64,000 bases of DNA, taken from positions 1,719,599-1,783,598 of the forward strand of contig NZ_KB235958.1 of the NCBI RefSeq assembly GCF_000332355.1. Direction: 5' to 3'. Numbering within the stretch: position 1 is the stretch's first letter; every line of letters starts with the position of its first letter. This document shows, piece by piece, positions 1 to 7,439 of this stretch. Both the position numbers and the translations under genes were made by a program. The notes under the pieces are model-generated. The model was not told the origin of the DNA. It was given only the letters and a program-made list of their open reading frames with translations, and searched no databases. The stretch comes from Baaleninema simplex PCC 7105 (GTDB taxonomy: Bacteria; Cyanobacteriota; Cyanobacteriia; Cyanobacteriales; Geitlerinemataceae).

Positions 1-2
1 GC

Positions 3-341
3 GGCACTTATCCCGATTTGATGGTGGTCGATCGCGAACCCCTCCTCAACGACGATCGGACTGACGAAATTCTCAATCCCCGACTCATCGCCGAAGTGCT
101 GTCTCCCTCCACCGCCGATCGCGATCGCGGCTCGAAATTTACCACTTATCGAACCATTCCCAGTTTTCGCGAATACCTACTCGTCAGCCAAAACGAACCT
201 CTCATCGAACACTACTGGCAAACGGACGATCGCCGTTGGCATCTCGAAGACATACGGGGACTCGATACGGCGATCGAACTGCAACACCTCCCCCTCAGCA
301 TTTCTCTTCAACAGCTTTACCGTCGCGTTAGCTTCCCGTAA
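3..341 (+). CDS. Uma2-family (DUF820) endonuclease, 3' part (copy A)
   Basis: The reading frame is already open at base 3 (GTYPDLMVVD), so the N-terminus lies outside the window. The Uma2/DUF820 family has a PD-(D/E)XK nuclease-type fold. Visible family features are PDLMVV, then AEVLSPSTADRDRGSKF and REYLLVSQ. These carry the acidic and lysine residues expected of the active site. Uma2 genes are multicopy in cyanobacteria and their role is unclear. A near-identical but broken copy lies at 4139-5799. In both copies the gene ends convergently against a urtE 3' end, which shows that the two loci derive from one duplicated segment. Whether copy A is complete cannot be judged here. Confidence 0.8.
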   Translation, partial: GTYPDLMVVDREPLLNDDRTDEILNPRLIAEVLSPSTADRDRGSKFTTYRTIPSFREYLLVSQNEPLIEHYWQTDDRRWHLEDIRGLDTAIELQHLPLSISLQQLYRRVSFP

Positions 342-463
342 AGAACGAACGTGAGAAAACGAGGATCGCGTTGTCCCATCACACCGCCAAAAACTGCTGA
401 ATTACGTCCCGACTCAACTCGCTAGTCTCTCCCGAGGCGACGATTCCCCCTTTTTGCATGGCG
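342..463 (-). pseudogene. Detached 3' tail of urtE (copy A)
   Basis: This stretch is almost identical to the end of the real urtE and to its downstream spacer (about 5798-5920). Read on the minus strand it encodes the UrtE C-terminus, with the stop codon at 379-381 and upstream codons for MQKGGIVASGETSELSRD-like residues. Homology stops abruptly at base 463, inside the gene. It has no start codon and cannot be functional. It is one of three copies of the urtE end in the first 6.6 kb. Confidence 0.85.
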
Positions 464-568
464 GGTGTCAACGTTAGGTGGCACTTACCGCTGAGCTGCT
501 CGTTCGTTCAGTTTTTCCGACATGGGATTTTGATAGAATTGTGATTGCGGTTGAGCCTTCTGCGAGGG

Positions 569-802
569 ATGATGCGGTCACTTCAACAACTGACAGAAGA
601 AATACTCTCCTTACCGAGTGCATCGAGAGCGCTTCTTGCAGACAAGTTAATCGAAAGTTTGGAGTCCGACACTGACCCAACGATTCAAGCCGCTTGGGTA
701 ACTGAAGCCAAACGCCGGAGAGATGACGTGCGAAATGGGTCTGTTCGACCCATTTCAGGCGAAGATGCCCTAGAGCAAGTCAGACGATCGATCGAGCCAT
801 GA
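569..802 (+). CDS. Addiction-module antitoxin (ParD-like, TIGR02574 type)
   Basis: About 77 residues, highly charged. The order LTEEILSLPSASRALLADKLIESL followed by DPTIQAAWVTEAKRR is characteristic of the short cyanobacterial addiction-module component family (TIGR02574), which partners ParE/RelE toxins. I chose ATG 569 (or 572) over the TTG at 545 because the family normally begins a few residues before the helix starting LQQLTEE. The stop overlaps the toxin start by 4 bases (ATGA), which implies coupled translation. Such antitoxins bind and neutralise the toxin and usually repress their own operon. It sits between two urtE-tail fragments. Confidence 0.8.
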   Translation: MMRSLQQLTEEILSLPSASRALLADKLIESLESDTDPTIQAAWVTEAKRRRDDVRNGSVRPISGEDALEQVRRSIEP

Positions 803-1089
803 GGTATGTATTCCATCCTGAAGCGCTCAATGAATACGCTGAGGCAGCTCAATACTACACAGAGCAGCGAGTTGAAGTGGCTCAAGCATTCATCAACGCG
901 ATTGAGGATACAGTCGATCGGATTAGGGAATCTCCAACCCACTATGCCGCGATCGAGGAAGATGTTCGGCGGTGCATGGCGCGTAGATTTCCCTATGGTG
1001 TTCTCTACACAATTGAGCCGGACTACATCCTAATTTTGGCAGTCATGCATTGCAGTCGTGAGCCTGGGTATTGGAAAAGTCGCAAGTAA
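799..1089 (+). CDS. RelE/ParE-family toxin
   Basis: The protein has 96 residues, the usual length of the ParE/RelE superfamily. It begins with the typical beta strand and helix (YVFHPEALNEYAEAAQYY), has the central RIRESPTHY segment, and ends with MARRFPYGVLYTIEPDYILILAVMHCSREPGYW, the arrangement of the ParE fold. ParE members poison gyrase and RelE members cleave mRNA. The sequence alone does not decide which applies. It is translationally coupled to the antitoxin upstream. Immediately after its stop codon the sequence continues into a second urtE-tail copy, so the cargo boundary is sharp. Confidence 0.83.
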   Translation: MRYVFHPEALNEYAEAAQYYTEQRVEVAQAFINAIEDTVDRIRESPTHYAAIEEDVRRCMARRFPYGVLYTIEPDYILILAVMHCSREPGYWKSRK

Positions 1090-1109
1090 ACGAGGATCGC
1101 GTTGTCCCA

Positions 1110-1229
1110 TCACACCGCCAAAAACTGCTCGATCGCGTCCCGACTCAACTCACTGGTGTCTCCCGAGGCGACGATTCCCCCTTTCTGCATCGCGTAATAG
1201 CGATCGGCTTGGCGAATAAAATGTAAAGG
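1110..1229 (-). pseudogene. Detached 3' tail of urtE (copy B, more diverged)
   Basis: Read on the minus strand it gives HFIRQADRYYAMQKGGIVAS then GDTSELSRDAIEQFLAV, clearly the UrtE C-terminus. It is more diverged from the intact gene than copy A (for example D for E and A for V changes). Homology ends near 1229. Upstream codons belong to unrelated sequence, so the long minus-strand frame extending to 1538 is chimeric and not a real gene. The divergence suggests it came from a different lineage or an older event than copy A. Confidence 0.85.
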
Positions 1230-1465
1230 TTTCTCAATAACTAGAAGGTAGGCACGCACTTCTGGCGCTCCTAAGTCTCTGGGTAGTATTTGTTGAGAAA
1301 AAGGATCGAGTTTTGGATATACTGGGTGCAAGGTTGCACGGTTTGGCGGCTGAGGTGCCGGAAGCGAGCGGTCTGGAACGGGCGATCGAGGAGTTTGGAT
1401 AGTTGCGGTGTTTCCATCGCTCCAGCTACGGTAAAAGTCCCCAATATGGAGTTTTATCCGGCAAC

Positions 1466-1502
1466 TGCGGTCTAACATCCATAATACTGGAGTTAGACCG
1501 CA
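1466..1502. repeat. Inverted repeat with 11-bp perfect arms
   Basis: The arms are TGCGGTCTAAC (1466-1476) and its exact complement (1492-1502), separated by 15 bases. A further GGCGGTCTAA follows at about 1544-1553. It could be a binding site for a dimeric regulator or a recombination site. There is no direct evidence for either. Confidence 0.55.
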
Positions 1503-1565
1503 AGTGCTTGACAACGCGCTGCCAAGGGGAGTTATCATATACTGGCGGTCTAATATATATTAGAA

Positions 1566-1646
1566 CTTACGCACTTCAGTGCCGAACGCCCTAAATGTAG
1601 GGGTCGGTGGGTACTGTCCAACCTACATAAGGTGTAAATGCGTAAG
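1566..1646. repeat. Short MITE-like element with nested inverted repeats
   Basis: The outer ends CTTACGCA (1566-1573) and TGCGTAAG (1639-1646) are exact complements. An inner pair, ATGTAGG (about 1595-1601) and CCTACAT (about 1622-1628), can also pair. Elements with CTTACGCA ends are frequent in cyanobacteria. No target duplication is obvious. Confidence 0.45.
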
Positions 1647-1820
1647 CCGAGATATAGTTAGGCTGCTTCAACTCTTGGTGCGGATAGTGCATTAAAGTTG
1701 CTGGAAGCGGACTTGAGTTTTCTATTGCCTACAGGCAGATTACACAGTAGGCTTTACCGGATTGCTAGAATTGACTATGAATCCTGAGCGCTCAAGAGGA
1801 CTTGCTAACTGTAAGGAAAT

Positions 1821-3163
1821 ATGAAGAGAAGATTTGTAGATCCCTTTTTCCCCAACCGACCTGTTGACGATCCATTAAGATTTGCAGGAAGACGGGAGCA
1901 AGTTGAAGAGGTTATTGATGCCTTATTTCAAATTCTAAATAGCAACCCAAAGCATTCCATAATTACTGGAGATCGAGGTATAGGTAAGAGTTCCCTATTG
2001 CTCCAAACAAAACTTCTTGCGAGTGGGGATAATCGTTTAGCTGAGAGACTCAAATTAGATCTAGGTGTAGAAAGCTATAAGTTTGCCACTGTTTGGCATG
2101 ATTGTGACAAAGAACAAAACGTTCAAGGGCTAATTAATGGACTAACAAAAGAATTTGAATCTAAACTACATGGTTTTTTGGGCAACTTCAACTTCAAGTT
2201 GAATGTTTTAAAAACTCTTGAAGTTTCCAATAAAGATAGTAGCCTTGAGTGTATTTCTGAAATCGTGAATGCTTTCGTTGGTGATATAAAAAAGGCGCAC
2301 GATCGTCTGAGCGAGAAAGGATATAACGGCATAATATTTTTTATTGATGAATTAGATCGCGTAGATCCCAGTTCAGGGGTCGCATCATTCTTCAAGTTAG
2401 CAAGTGAGCGAATGGCTAGGGAAAATTATAAAAATGTAGCGTTTATTGCCGCAGGTATTTCAGGAGCAATTCAGAAATTAGGGGTCTTCGGAGTTTGTGG
2501 TTATAAATGTATAGCATGATACAAAAAATCGAAGATTCGAGAGCCAAAACCCTTGAAATCTCGTGAAGTTAGTTTTTCTGTCACCCTAAACTCCGAAGAG
2601 CCAAATTAGAGGAAGAACACGCATCTGTTCTTCGCACATTTCGTGATATTCCAATTCCAAAATGGGAAGCCTCAGAAGGTGAGGAAATTTTAAAGGGCGG
2701 ATTCCAAAAAGTTGGAGCCACTTATGATGAACAAGTTTGTGAGCGTGCTTACAAACTCTCTGCTGGTTTTCCGGAGCCACTTCATCTATTAGGTAGTGAA
2801 ATTCTATCTGTAGATGACGACGATTATCTAGATCTAAAGGATCTTGAAGCAGCAAGACAAAAAGTGGTTAAGGATGTTCGCAAGAATAAATTCGAGAGCT
2901 TGTTAAAGTTAGCAGGTTCAGGAAAGTACCAATTTATTCTTGAGGCTATGGCTGAGCATAATGGACCCAATGTACCCCTAAGCTTTATTAGCGATAAGAT
3001 AGGGTTGGCGCAGAATCAGTACAGTATTAACATGTCTACTCTTGTAGATCGAGGTATCATCAACAGGCTTGATAAGGGAGTTTATGGCTTTGTCGATCCT
3101 TTATTGAAGGAGTATATAAGGGAATTTGGAATCATCTCAGTTTCTACTGTTGAACAGGATTAG
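1821..3163 (+). pseudogene. AAA-type ATPase gene disrupted by a MITE
   Basis: The 5' part (1821-2481) encodes a P-loop ATPase. It has a FAGRREQ entry motif at about residues 22-28, Walker A GDRGIGKSS at 50-58 and Walker B IIFFIDELDR at 171-180. At 2482 a 121-bp element interrupts it. With the 7-bp target duplication this adds 128 bp, which shifts the frame and adds a stop at 2517-2519. Removing the insert and one duplication rejoins KLEEEHASV in frame, and the protein then continues to 3163 (about 406 residues) with a C-terminal winged-helix-like region (ISDKIGLAQNQYSINMSTLV, then GIINRLDKGVYGFVD). The family is a STAND/Orc-like AAA_16 ATPase of unknown role. It was probably functional until recently, because both halves are otherwise intact. 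Confidence 0.85.
2482..2602. mobile_element. 121-bp MITE, possibly ISL3-type, inside the ATPase gene
   Basis: The ends GGGTCTTCGGAGTTT and, on the other strand, GGCTCTTCGGAGTTT form a 15-bp terminal inverted repeat with one mismatch. The target AAATTAG is duplicated at 2475-2481 and 2603-2609. The interior has no coding capacity. Ends beginning GG and an AT-rich 7-8 bp duplication fit the ISL3 group, but I infer the family from the ends only. Confidence 0.8.
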
Positions 3164-3363
3164 CTATCCCTCTTTTGTCAAACTGGGGTGATTTCCTGTT
3201 AGAAAAAGATCCTGAATCTCCTAACGTGCTTGAACTTGGGAGATTGTATTAGCTAAAAGTCTACAATCTGTAGAATTCAAGTCGAAATATTTATCAAACT
3301 CTCTCCTCGAAAAGCATTAAACGGTTGCGATCGAATTTTTATTCTGAGAATAACAAAATAGGG

Positions 3364-3466
3364 ATATTGCAATCCTAAATCAGCTAAAAAATATCAAAAG
3401 GCTAAACCCCACGTAGTCCAGGCTGACCGCCTGGGATTATTTCCACGAGTCAAATAGGATTGCTAT
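3364..3466. repeat. MITE-like inverted-repeat element
   Basis: GCAATCCT (3369-3376) and AGGATTGC (3456-3463) are exact complements with partly matching flanks. A strong internal hairpin CCAGGC/GCCTGG sits at 3418-3434. Ends of the type AGGATTGCTATA are common in cyanobacterial miniature elements. It lies just upstream of the second toxin-antitoxin operon. The rest of the 3164-3514 spacer shows nothing else. Confidence 0.5.
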
Positions 3467-3514
3467 AGTAGACCTAGTCTCATCAGGTTAGGTGGGTCGC
3501 CAAGAGGAGCAAAA

Positions 3515-3745
3515 ATGACTGAAACAGCGGAAAGACTGAAGCTTGAGCTTTCTCAACTCTCGGTTAAAGATCGTGCAGAGCTTGCTTACTTCCTAATTCA
3601 CTCGTTGGATGAGGAGGTCGATTATGACGTAGAGAGTGCTTGGGATATTGAGTTAACGCGACGGATGCAAGAAATTAATGAAGGAACGGCTTCCGGTAAA
3701 CCATTTAAGCAAGTATTTACCGAATTGAGAGAAAAATACTCGTGA
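3515..3745 (+). CDS. Addiction-module antitoxin (ParD-like, TIGR02574 type), second module
   Basis: A 76-residue protein with LKLELSQLSVKDRAELAYFL followed by DVESAWDIELTRRMQEI, the same family as the antitoxin at 569 but clearly diverged from it. ATG 3515 follows an AGAGGAGC ribosome-binding sequence. The last bases overlap the toxin start (GTGA). It presumably neutralises the ParE-like partner and autoregulates the pair. A second, non-identical module of the same kind within 3 kb suggests repeated arrival of such cassettes at this site. Confidence 0.82.
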   Translation: MTETAERLKLELSQLSVKDRAELAYFLIHSLDEEVDYDVESAWDIELTRRMQEINEGTASGKPFKQVFTELREKYS

Positions 3746-4044
3746 AGCCTGTCATTATTCACAGTGAAGCGATCGAGGAGCTAGATGGGGCAGTTGCCTA
3801 CTACGAAGATCGAAAGGTAGGTTTGGGACTCGATTTTCTGGCTGAAGTCGAACAAGCTCTCGGCAAAATTCAACAAAATCCAAATTTAGGAGCAGTCTAC
3901 AAAGTTACAGGGTTACATCGATATGTAATTCAACGGTTTCCTTTTCTAATTTTTTACGCAGAATTTGAAGAGTGTATCTGGGTCGTTGCGATCGCACACG
4001 GAAAGCGTAGACCTGATTACTGGAGACAACGACAGATAGAGTAG
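3742..4044 (+). CDS. RelE/ParE-family toxin, second module
   Basis: A 100-residue protein starting at GTG 3742, which overlaps the antitoxin stop. The fold markers are IIHSEAIEELDGAVAYYEDR, then LGKIQQNP and VIQRFPFLIFYAEFEECIWVVAIAHGKRRPDYW. This matches the ParE/RelE arrangement, and the terminal H-x-x-R-x-P-x-Y-W resembles the first toxin's ending. The target (gyrase or mRNA) is not decidable from sequence. Directly downstream lies CTAACAACCCCAATGCAGCG, a motif resembling half of an integron attC site. Confidence 0.83.
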   Translation: MKPVIIHSEAIEELDGAVAYYEDRKVGLGLDFLAEVEQALGKIQQNPNLGAVYKVTGLHRYVIQRFPFLIFYAEFEECIWVVAIAHGKRRPDYWRQRQIE

Positions 4045-4452
4045 TACCGAGTGCAAGCTAACAACCCCAATGCAGCGGACGGTTGAATTCCTCATTCTGT
4101 CGCTTTCCAACCGACTCGTTTCTGGAGGAGTTTTCGTTTCCCGATTTGATGGTGGTCGATGGCGAACCCCTCCTCAACGACGATCGGACTGACGAAATTC
4201 TCAATCCCCGACTCGTCGCCGAAGTGCTGTCTCCCTCCACCGCCGATCGCGATCGCGGCTCGAAATTTACCACTTATCGAACCATTCCCAGTTTTCGCGA
4301 ATACCTACTCGTCAGCCAAAACGAACCTCTCATCGAACACTACTGGCAAACGGACGATCGCCGTTGGCATCTCGAAGACCTGAGAGGGTGACAAGGTAGA
4401 CGGAAGCCAGACGGGACAATTGTTTGAGAGAATAGAGGAGTCCCAAAAAAGA

Positions 4453-4473
4453 GGGTGGCGTTTGCGGCCACCC
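4453..4473 (+). promoter_or_regulatory. Hairpin in front of the transposase start
   Basis: GGGTGGC (4453-4459) and GCCACCC (4467-4473) form a 7-bp perfect stem 10 bases before the ATG at 4484. In several IS4-family elements such a stem forms only in read-through mRNA and hides the translation start, limiting transposase made from outside promoters. That role is inferred here. Confidence 0.5.
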
Positions 4474-4483
4474 CAACAAAAAA

Positions 4484-5680
4484 ATGCTACCGACATTCTA
4501 CCAAGATTTTCTGCGCATCCATCTCAATGAGAAGCAAATTGGGATCTTAAAGTGGCTGGTCTGGATACTGCAAATGCATCGGCAAGTCAAATTATCGACG
4601 TTAGCGCAGTTCTTTCCTCAACCGATAAAATACGACAGTCGCGTCACCAGCTTGCAACGATTTCTGAAGTTGCCTCAGTTGAGTGCCAAGTTGTTATGGT
4701 TTCCCCTTATCAAGAGGTGGCTGAAAGCTGAATATCGCGGCAACCACCTCAATCGGGAACAGCGACGAGCGCGTCCTCAACTCACCTTAAAGTCTCGAAA
4801 ATATTTGGTGGTCGTCCTTGACCGAACTCAATGGAGAGACCGGAATTTGTTCATGGTGTCTCTAATTTGGGGGACTCATGCTTTACCGGTCTATTGGGAG
4901 TTATTACCCCAATTAGGCAGCAGTTCCTTGAGGCAACAGCAAAAAATATTAGCGCCGGTATTGAAGCTATTAAAACCTTATCCAGTGGTGGTAGTAGGCG
5001 ACCGAGAATTTCAGAGTGCTAAACTGGCAGACTGGCTCAGGAAGCGAGGTGCGGACGCTGTATTGCGACAGAAGAAAAGTACCTATGTGGCGGATGCCAA
5101 GACTCGATGCCAAGCCTTAAAACACCGAGGCTTTCAACCGGGACAGTATCACTTCTTTGAAAACGTTAATGTCAACAAAGAAGAACCAGTTCGCGCTCTT
5201 AATCTCGGCGTTTATTGGAAACGTCGTTATCGAGGGAAAGGAGGGAAAGAACCTTGGTTATTGCTGACCACTCTCTCAGATGCTCAATTAGTTCGCCAAA
5301 TTTACAGAGCGCGTTGGGGCATTGAAATGATGTTCCGAGACTGCAAAAGTGGCGGCTACAATCTTGAGTCAACTCGAGTCAGTCCTCCGCGACTTTTGGC
5401 GCTCATTTTGCTCATGACTTTAGCCTATTGGTTAGCAACTCGTTCGGGTCAGCGTCTCCTTGAATCTCACGTCCAATCCTATTTAGGTCGTTCAGACCTG
5501 ACCCCTCAAGGTTTTCCTCATCATAGTGTTTTTTCCCTCGGATTATCCGGTTATGCTTGGAGTCAATCCCTGCTGCTCTGGAGAGATTGGATGTTGGCGC
5601 TCATGGCGTTGAAGCCTCACAAATCTCTCCATTTTCAACGAGGGCTAGAGGCTCTATCCCTTGTGAGGCAGGGGGTCTAG
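4484..5680 (+). CDS. IS4-family DDE transposase
   Basis: A 398-residue protein. The DDE catalytic triad can be placed as D in VVVLDRTQW, D in VVVGDREFQSAKLADWL, and E in YRARWGIEMMFRDCK. The last segment matches the IS4 signature Y-2-R-3-E-6-K exactly. The N-terminal part (FYQDFLRIHLNEKQ) is the usual helical DNA-binding region. Length and ends indicate a complete, probably active enzyme. It interrupts a Uma2-family gene. Confidence 0.92.
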   Translation: MLPTFYQDFLRIHLNEKQIGILKWLVWILQMHRQVKLSTLAQFFPQPIKYDSRVTSLQRFLKLPQLSAKLLWFPLIKRWLKAEYRGNHLNREQRRARPQLTLKSRKYLVVVLDRTQWRDRNLFMVSLIWGTHALPVYWELLPQLGSSSLRQQQKILAPVLKLLKPYPVVVVGDREFQSAKLADWLRKRGADAVLRQKKSTYVADAKTRCQALKHRGFQPGQYHFFENVNVNKEEPVRALNLGVYWKRRYRGKGGKEPWLLLTTLSDAQLVRQIYRARWGIEMMFRDCKSGGYNLESTRVSPPRLLALILLMTLAYWLATRSGQRLLESHVQSYLGRSDLTPQGFPHHSVFSLGLSGYAWSQSLLLWRDWMLALMALKPHKSLHFQRGLEALSLVRQGV

Positions 5681-5836
5681 CTATGTTGTCACCCTCTCAG
5701 CTCGAAGACATACGGGGACTCGATACGGCGATCGAACTGCAACACCTCCCCGTCAGCATTTCTCTTCAACAGCTTTATCGTCGCATTAGCTTCCCGTAAA
5801 GAACGAACGTGAGAAAACGAGAATCGCGTTGTCCCA

Positions 5837-6580
5837 TCACACCGCCAAAAACTGCTGAATTACGTCCCGACTCAACTCGCTAGTCTCTCCCGAGGCGACG
5901 ATTCCCCCTTTCTGCATGGCGTAGTAGCGATCGGCTTGGCGGACGAAATGTAAATGTTGTTCCACTAACAACACCGAAATCCCCGTTTCTTCAATAATCC
6001 GACGCACCGCCGCTTCAATTTCCAAAATAATCGACGGTTGAATTCCCTCCGTCGGTTCGTCTAACACCAACAGTTTCGGTTCCCCCATCAACGCTCGAGC
6101 GATCGCCAACTGCTGTTGCTGTCCGCCACTCAAATCGCCCCCCATACGCCCCAACATGGTTTTCAGAACCGGAAACAACTCGAAAATCGACTCGGGAATC
6201 GTGGCGTTGCGTCGTTTCCCCGGACGAGCTTCTAACCCCAGTAACAGGTTTTCCTTCACCGTCACACGGGGAATGATTTCTCGCCCTTGGGGAACGTAGC
6301 CAATTCCCAACCTCGCCCGTTTGTCGGGGGAGAGAGTGTTAATGGGAGAGTCCATCAGTTCGATCGCCCCCGTTCTCGGTTTCAGCAACCCTACAATGGT
6401 CTTCAATAGTGTGGTTTTTCCCACGCCGTTTCGACCGATGAGACAGACCATTTGTCCACAAGGAACGCTCAAATCTACATTTCGCAAAATGTGACTTTCG
6501 CCGTAGTACACGTTTAATCCCGACACGCGCAACATCAAGTCAGATGCTGTGACGGGGGGATCGATAGTTGCGTTCGTCAT
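5837..6580 (-). CDS. urtE: Urea ABC transporter ATP-binding protein UrtE
   Basis: A 247-residue ABC ATPase of the branched-chain amino acid/urea (LivF-like) type. It has Walker A GRNGVGKTT at 49-57, signature LSGGQ at 151-155 and Walker B LLVLDEP at 171-177, with H in VEQHLHF. It is the last gene of urtABCDE and its start overlaps the urtD stop by 4 bases. With UrtD it powers high-affinity urea uptake across the plasma membrane. The 3' end of this gene is present twice more upstream in the window (342-463 and 1110-1229) as non-functional fragments, so the gene end has served as a recombination or insertion boundary. Confidence 0.95.
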   Translation of the reverse strand: MTNATIDPPVTASDLMLRVSGLNVYYGESHILRNVDLSVPCGQMVCLIGRNGVGKTTLLKTIVGLLKPRTGAIELMDSPINTLSPDKRARLGIGYVPQGREIIPRVTVKENLLLGLEARPGKRRNATIPESIFELFPVLKTMLGRMGGDLSGGQQQQLAIARALMGEPKLLVLDEPTEGIQPSIILEIEAAVRRIIEETGISVLLVEQHLHFVRQADRYYAMQKGGIVASGETSELSRDVIQQFLAV

Positions 6581-7344
6581 GCTGCTTCTTCCTCTTGCTC
6601 TCCCAAATACACTTCAATCACGCGGGGGTCGTTCTGCACCTCGTCCATATTCCCTTCGCACAACAGCGATCCTTGGTGTAATACGCTGACAGTACGAGCG
6701 ATTTGTCGGACGAATTCCATATCGTGTTCGATGACGACGATCGAATGACTCTGTGCTAACGCCAATAGGAGATTTCCCACGTTTTCCGTTTCTTCGTCCG
6801 TCAGTCCGGCTACCGGTTCGTCTACTAACAGCAAATCCGGCGATTGTGCGACTAACATTCCAATTTCTAACCGTTGCTTTTCTCCGTGAGAGAGTAACGC
6901 CGCCTGTAATTCCGCTTTCGCTGTCAAACCGATCGTTTCGAGAAGTCCGTTGACGGTGCGGCGATCGCTCTTTGTGGGTTTCCCCAGTAAGGTACGAAAT
7001 ACCCCTTTTTGGCGGTTGCTGGCGAGATCGAGGTTTTCTCGAACGGTCAAGTTGAGATAGACGCGAGGGGTTTGAAACTTGCGTCCGATTCCCATACGGG
7101 CGATTTGATGTTCGTTGTACGGCCGCAAATTTTGTCCTTGGAAATACACCTTTCCTTCGGTGGGTTTGACTTTTCCCGTAATCACGTCCAGAAAGGTGGT
7201 TTTTCCCGCTCCGTTGGGACCGATAACGACCCGCAACTCGCCGACGTTCATACTGAAATTGAGGTCGTTGAGGGCTTTGAACCCGTCAAAACTGACAGTG
7301 AGATTGTCGATTTCTAGAATTTTTTCGGTGGTTTGTTCTGACAT
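6577..7344 (-). CDS. urtD: Urea ABC transporter ATP-binding protein UrtD
   Basis: A 255-residue LivG-like ABC ATPase. It has Walker A GPNGAGKTT at 42-50, the variant signature LSHGE at 151-155 (typical of UrtD, which has H in place of the usual G), Walker B LLLVDEP at 171-177, and the switch histidine in VVIEHDMEFV. The C-terminus CEGNMDEVQNDPRVIEVYLG is characteristic of the UrtD/LivG group. It overlaps urtE by 4 bases, indicating coupled translation and a paired ATPase dimer. It belongs to the nitrogen-regulated urt operon. Confidence 0.95.
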   Translation of the reverse strand: MSEQTTEKILEIDNLTVSFDGFKALNDLNFSMNVGELRVVIGPNGAGKTTFLDVITGKVKPTEGKVYFQGQNLRPYNEHQIARMGIGRKFQTPRVYLNLTVRENLDLASNRQKGVFRTLLGKPTKSDRRTVNGLLETIGLTAKAELQAALLSHGEKQRLEIGMLVAQSPDLLLVDEPVAGLTDEETENVGNLLLALAQSHSIVVIEHDMEFVRQIARTVSVLHQGSLLCEGNMDEVQNDPRVIEVYLGEQEEEAA

Positions 7345-7439
7345 CGATTCAGTGGCTCGATACGAACGTTAACATTATCAAATGCAACAGAAGTTTGTTG
7401 AGGTGTCAGGTTTAGTCCTTCAACCCAATTTACGATTTT

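Larger units (their letters stand above)
1230..1820. other. Intergenic stretch with inverted repeats, no convincing gene
   Basis: I find no coding region here. It contains an 11-bp stem (1466-1476 with 1492-1502, TGCGGTCTAAC type), a perfect 16-bp palindrome at 1549-1564 (TCTAATATATATTAGA), and a MITE-like pair of ends at 1566-1573 and 1639-1646. The motif GGTCTAA or its complement occurs three times within about 90 bp. This could be an operator or remnants of mobile elements. Confidence 0.5.
4380..5700 (+). mobile_element. IS4-family insertion sequence, 1321 bp
   Basis: Terminal inverted repeats CTGAGAGGGTGACAA lie at 4380-4394 and, as complement, at 5686-5700 (15 bp, perfect). The target site duplication CTCGAAGAC is at 4371-4379 and 5701-5709. 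It carries one complete transposase gene. Perfect ends, perfect duplication and an intact ORF indicate a recent insertion. Confidence 0.93.
4139..5799 (+). pseudogene. Uma2-family gene copy B, 5'-truncated and split by an IS
   Basis: From 4139 the sequence is nearly identical to the Uma2 copy at the window start. Upstream of 4139 homology ends, so the N-terminal third is missing. The remaining gene is cut at 4379 by an IS4-family element (4380-5700) and resumes at 5710 (IRGLDTAIELQHLP) to the stop at 5797-5799. The 9-bp target CTCGAAGAC is duplicated on both sides. Copy B still abuts the intact urtE, so it marks the original position of the duplicated segment. It cannot make a full product. 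Confidence 0.88.

Noticed and set aside
1230..1538. Minus-strand open frame extending from the urtE tail to 1538
   Set aside because: Only the last ~40 codons resemble UrtE; the rest is unrelated sequence read by chance. It is a chimeric frame at a scar.
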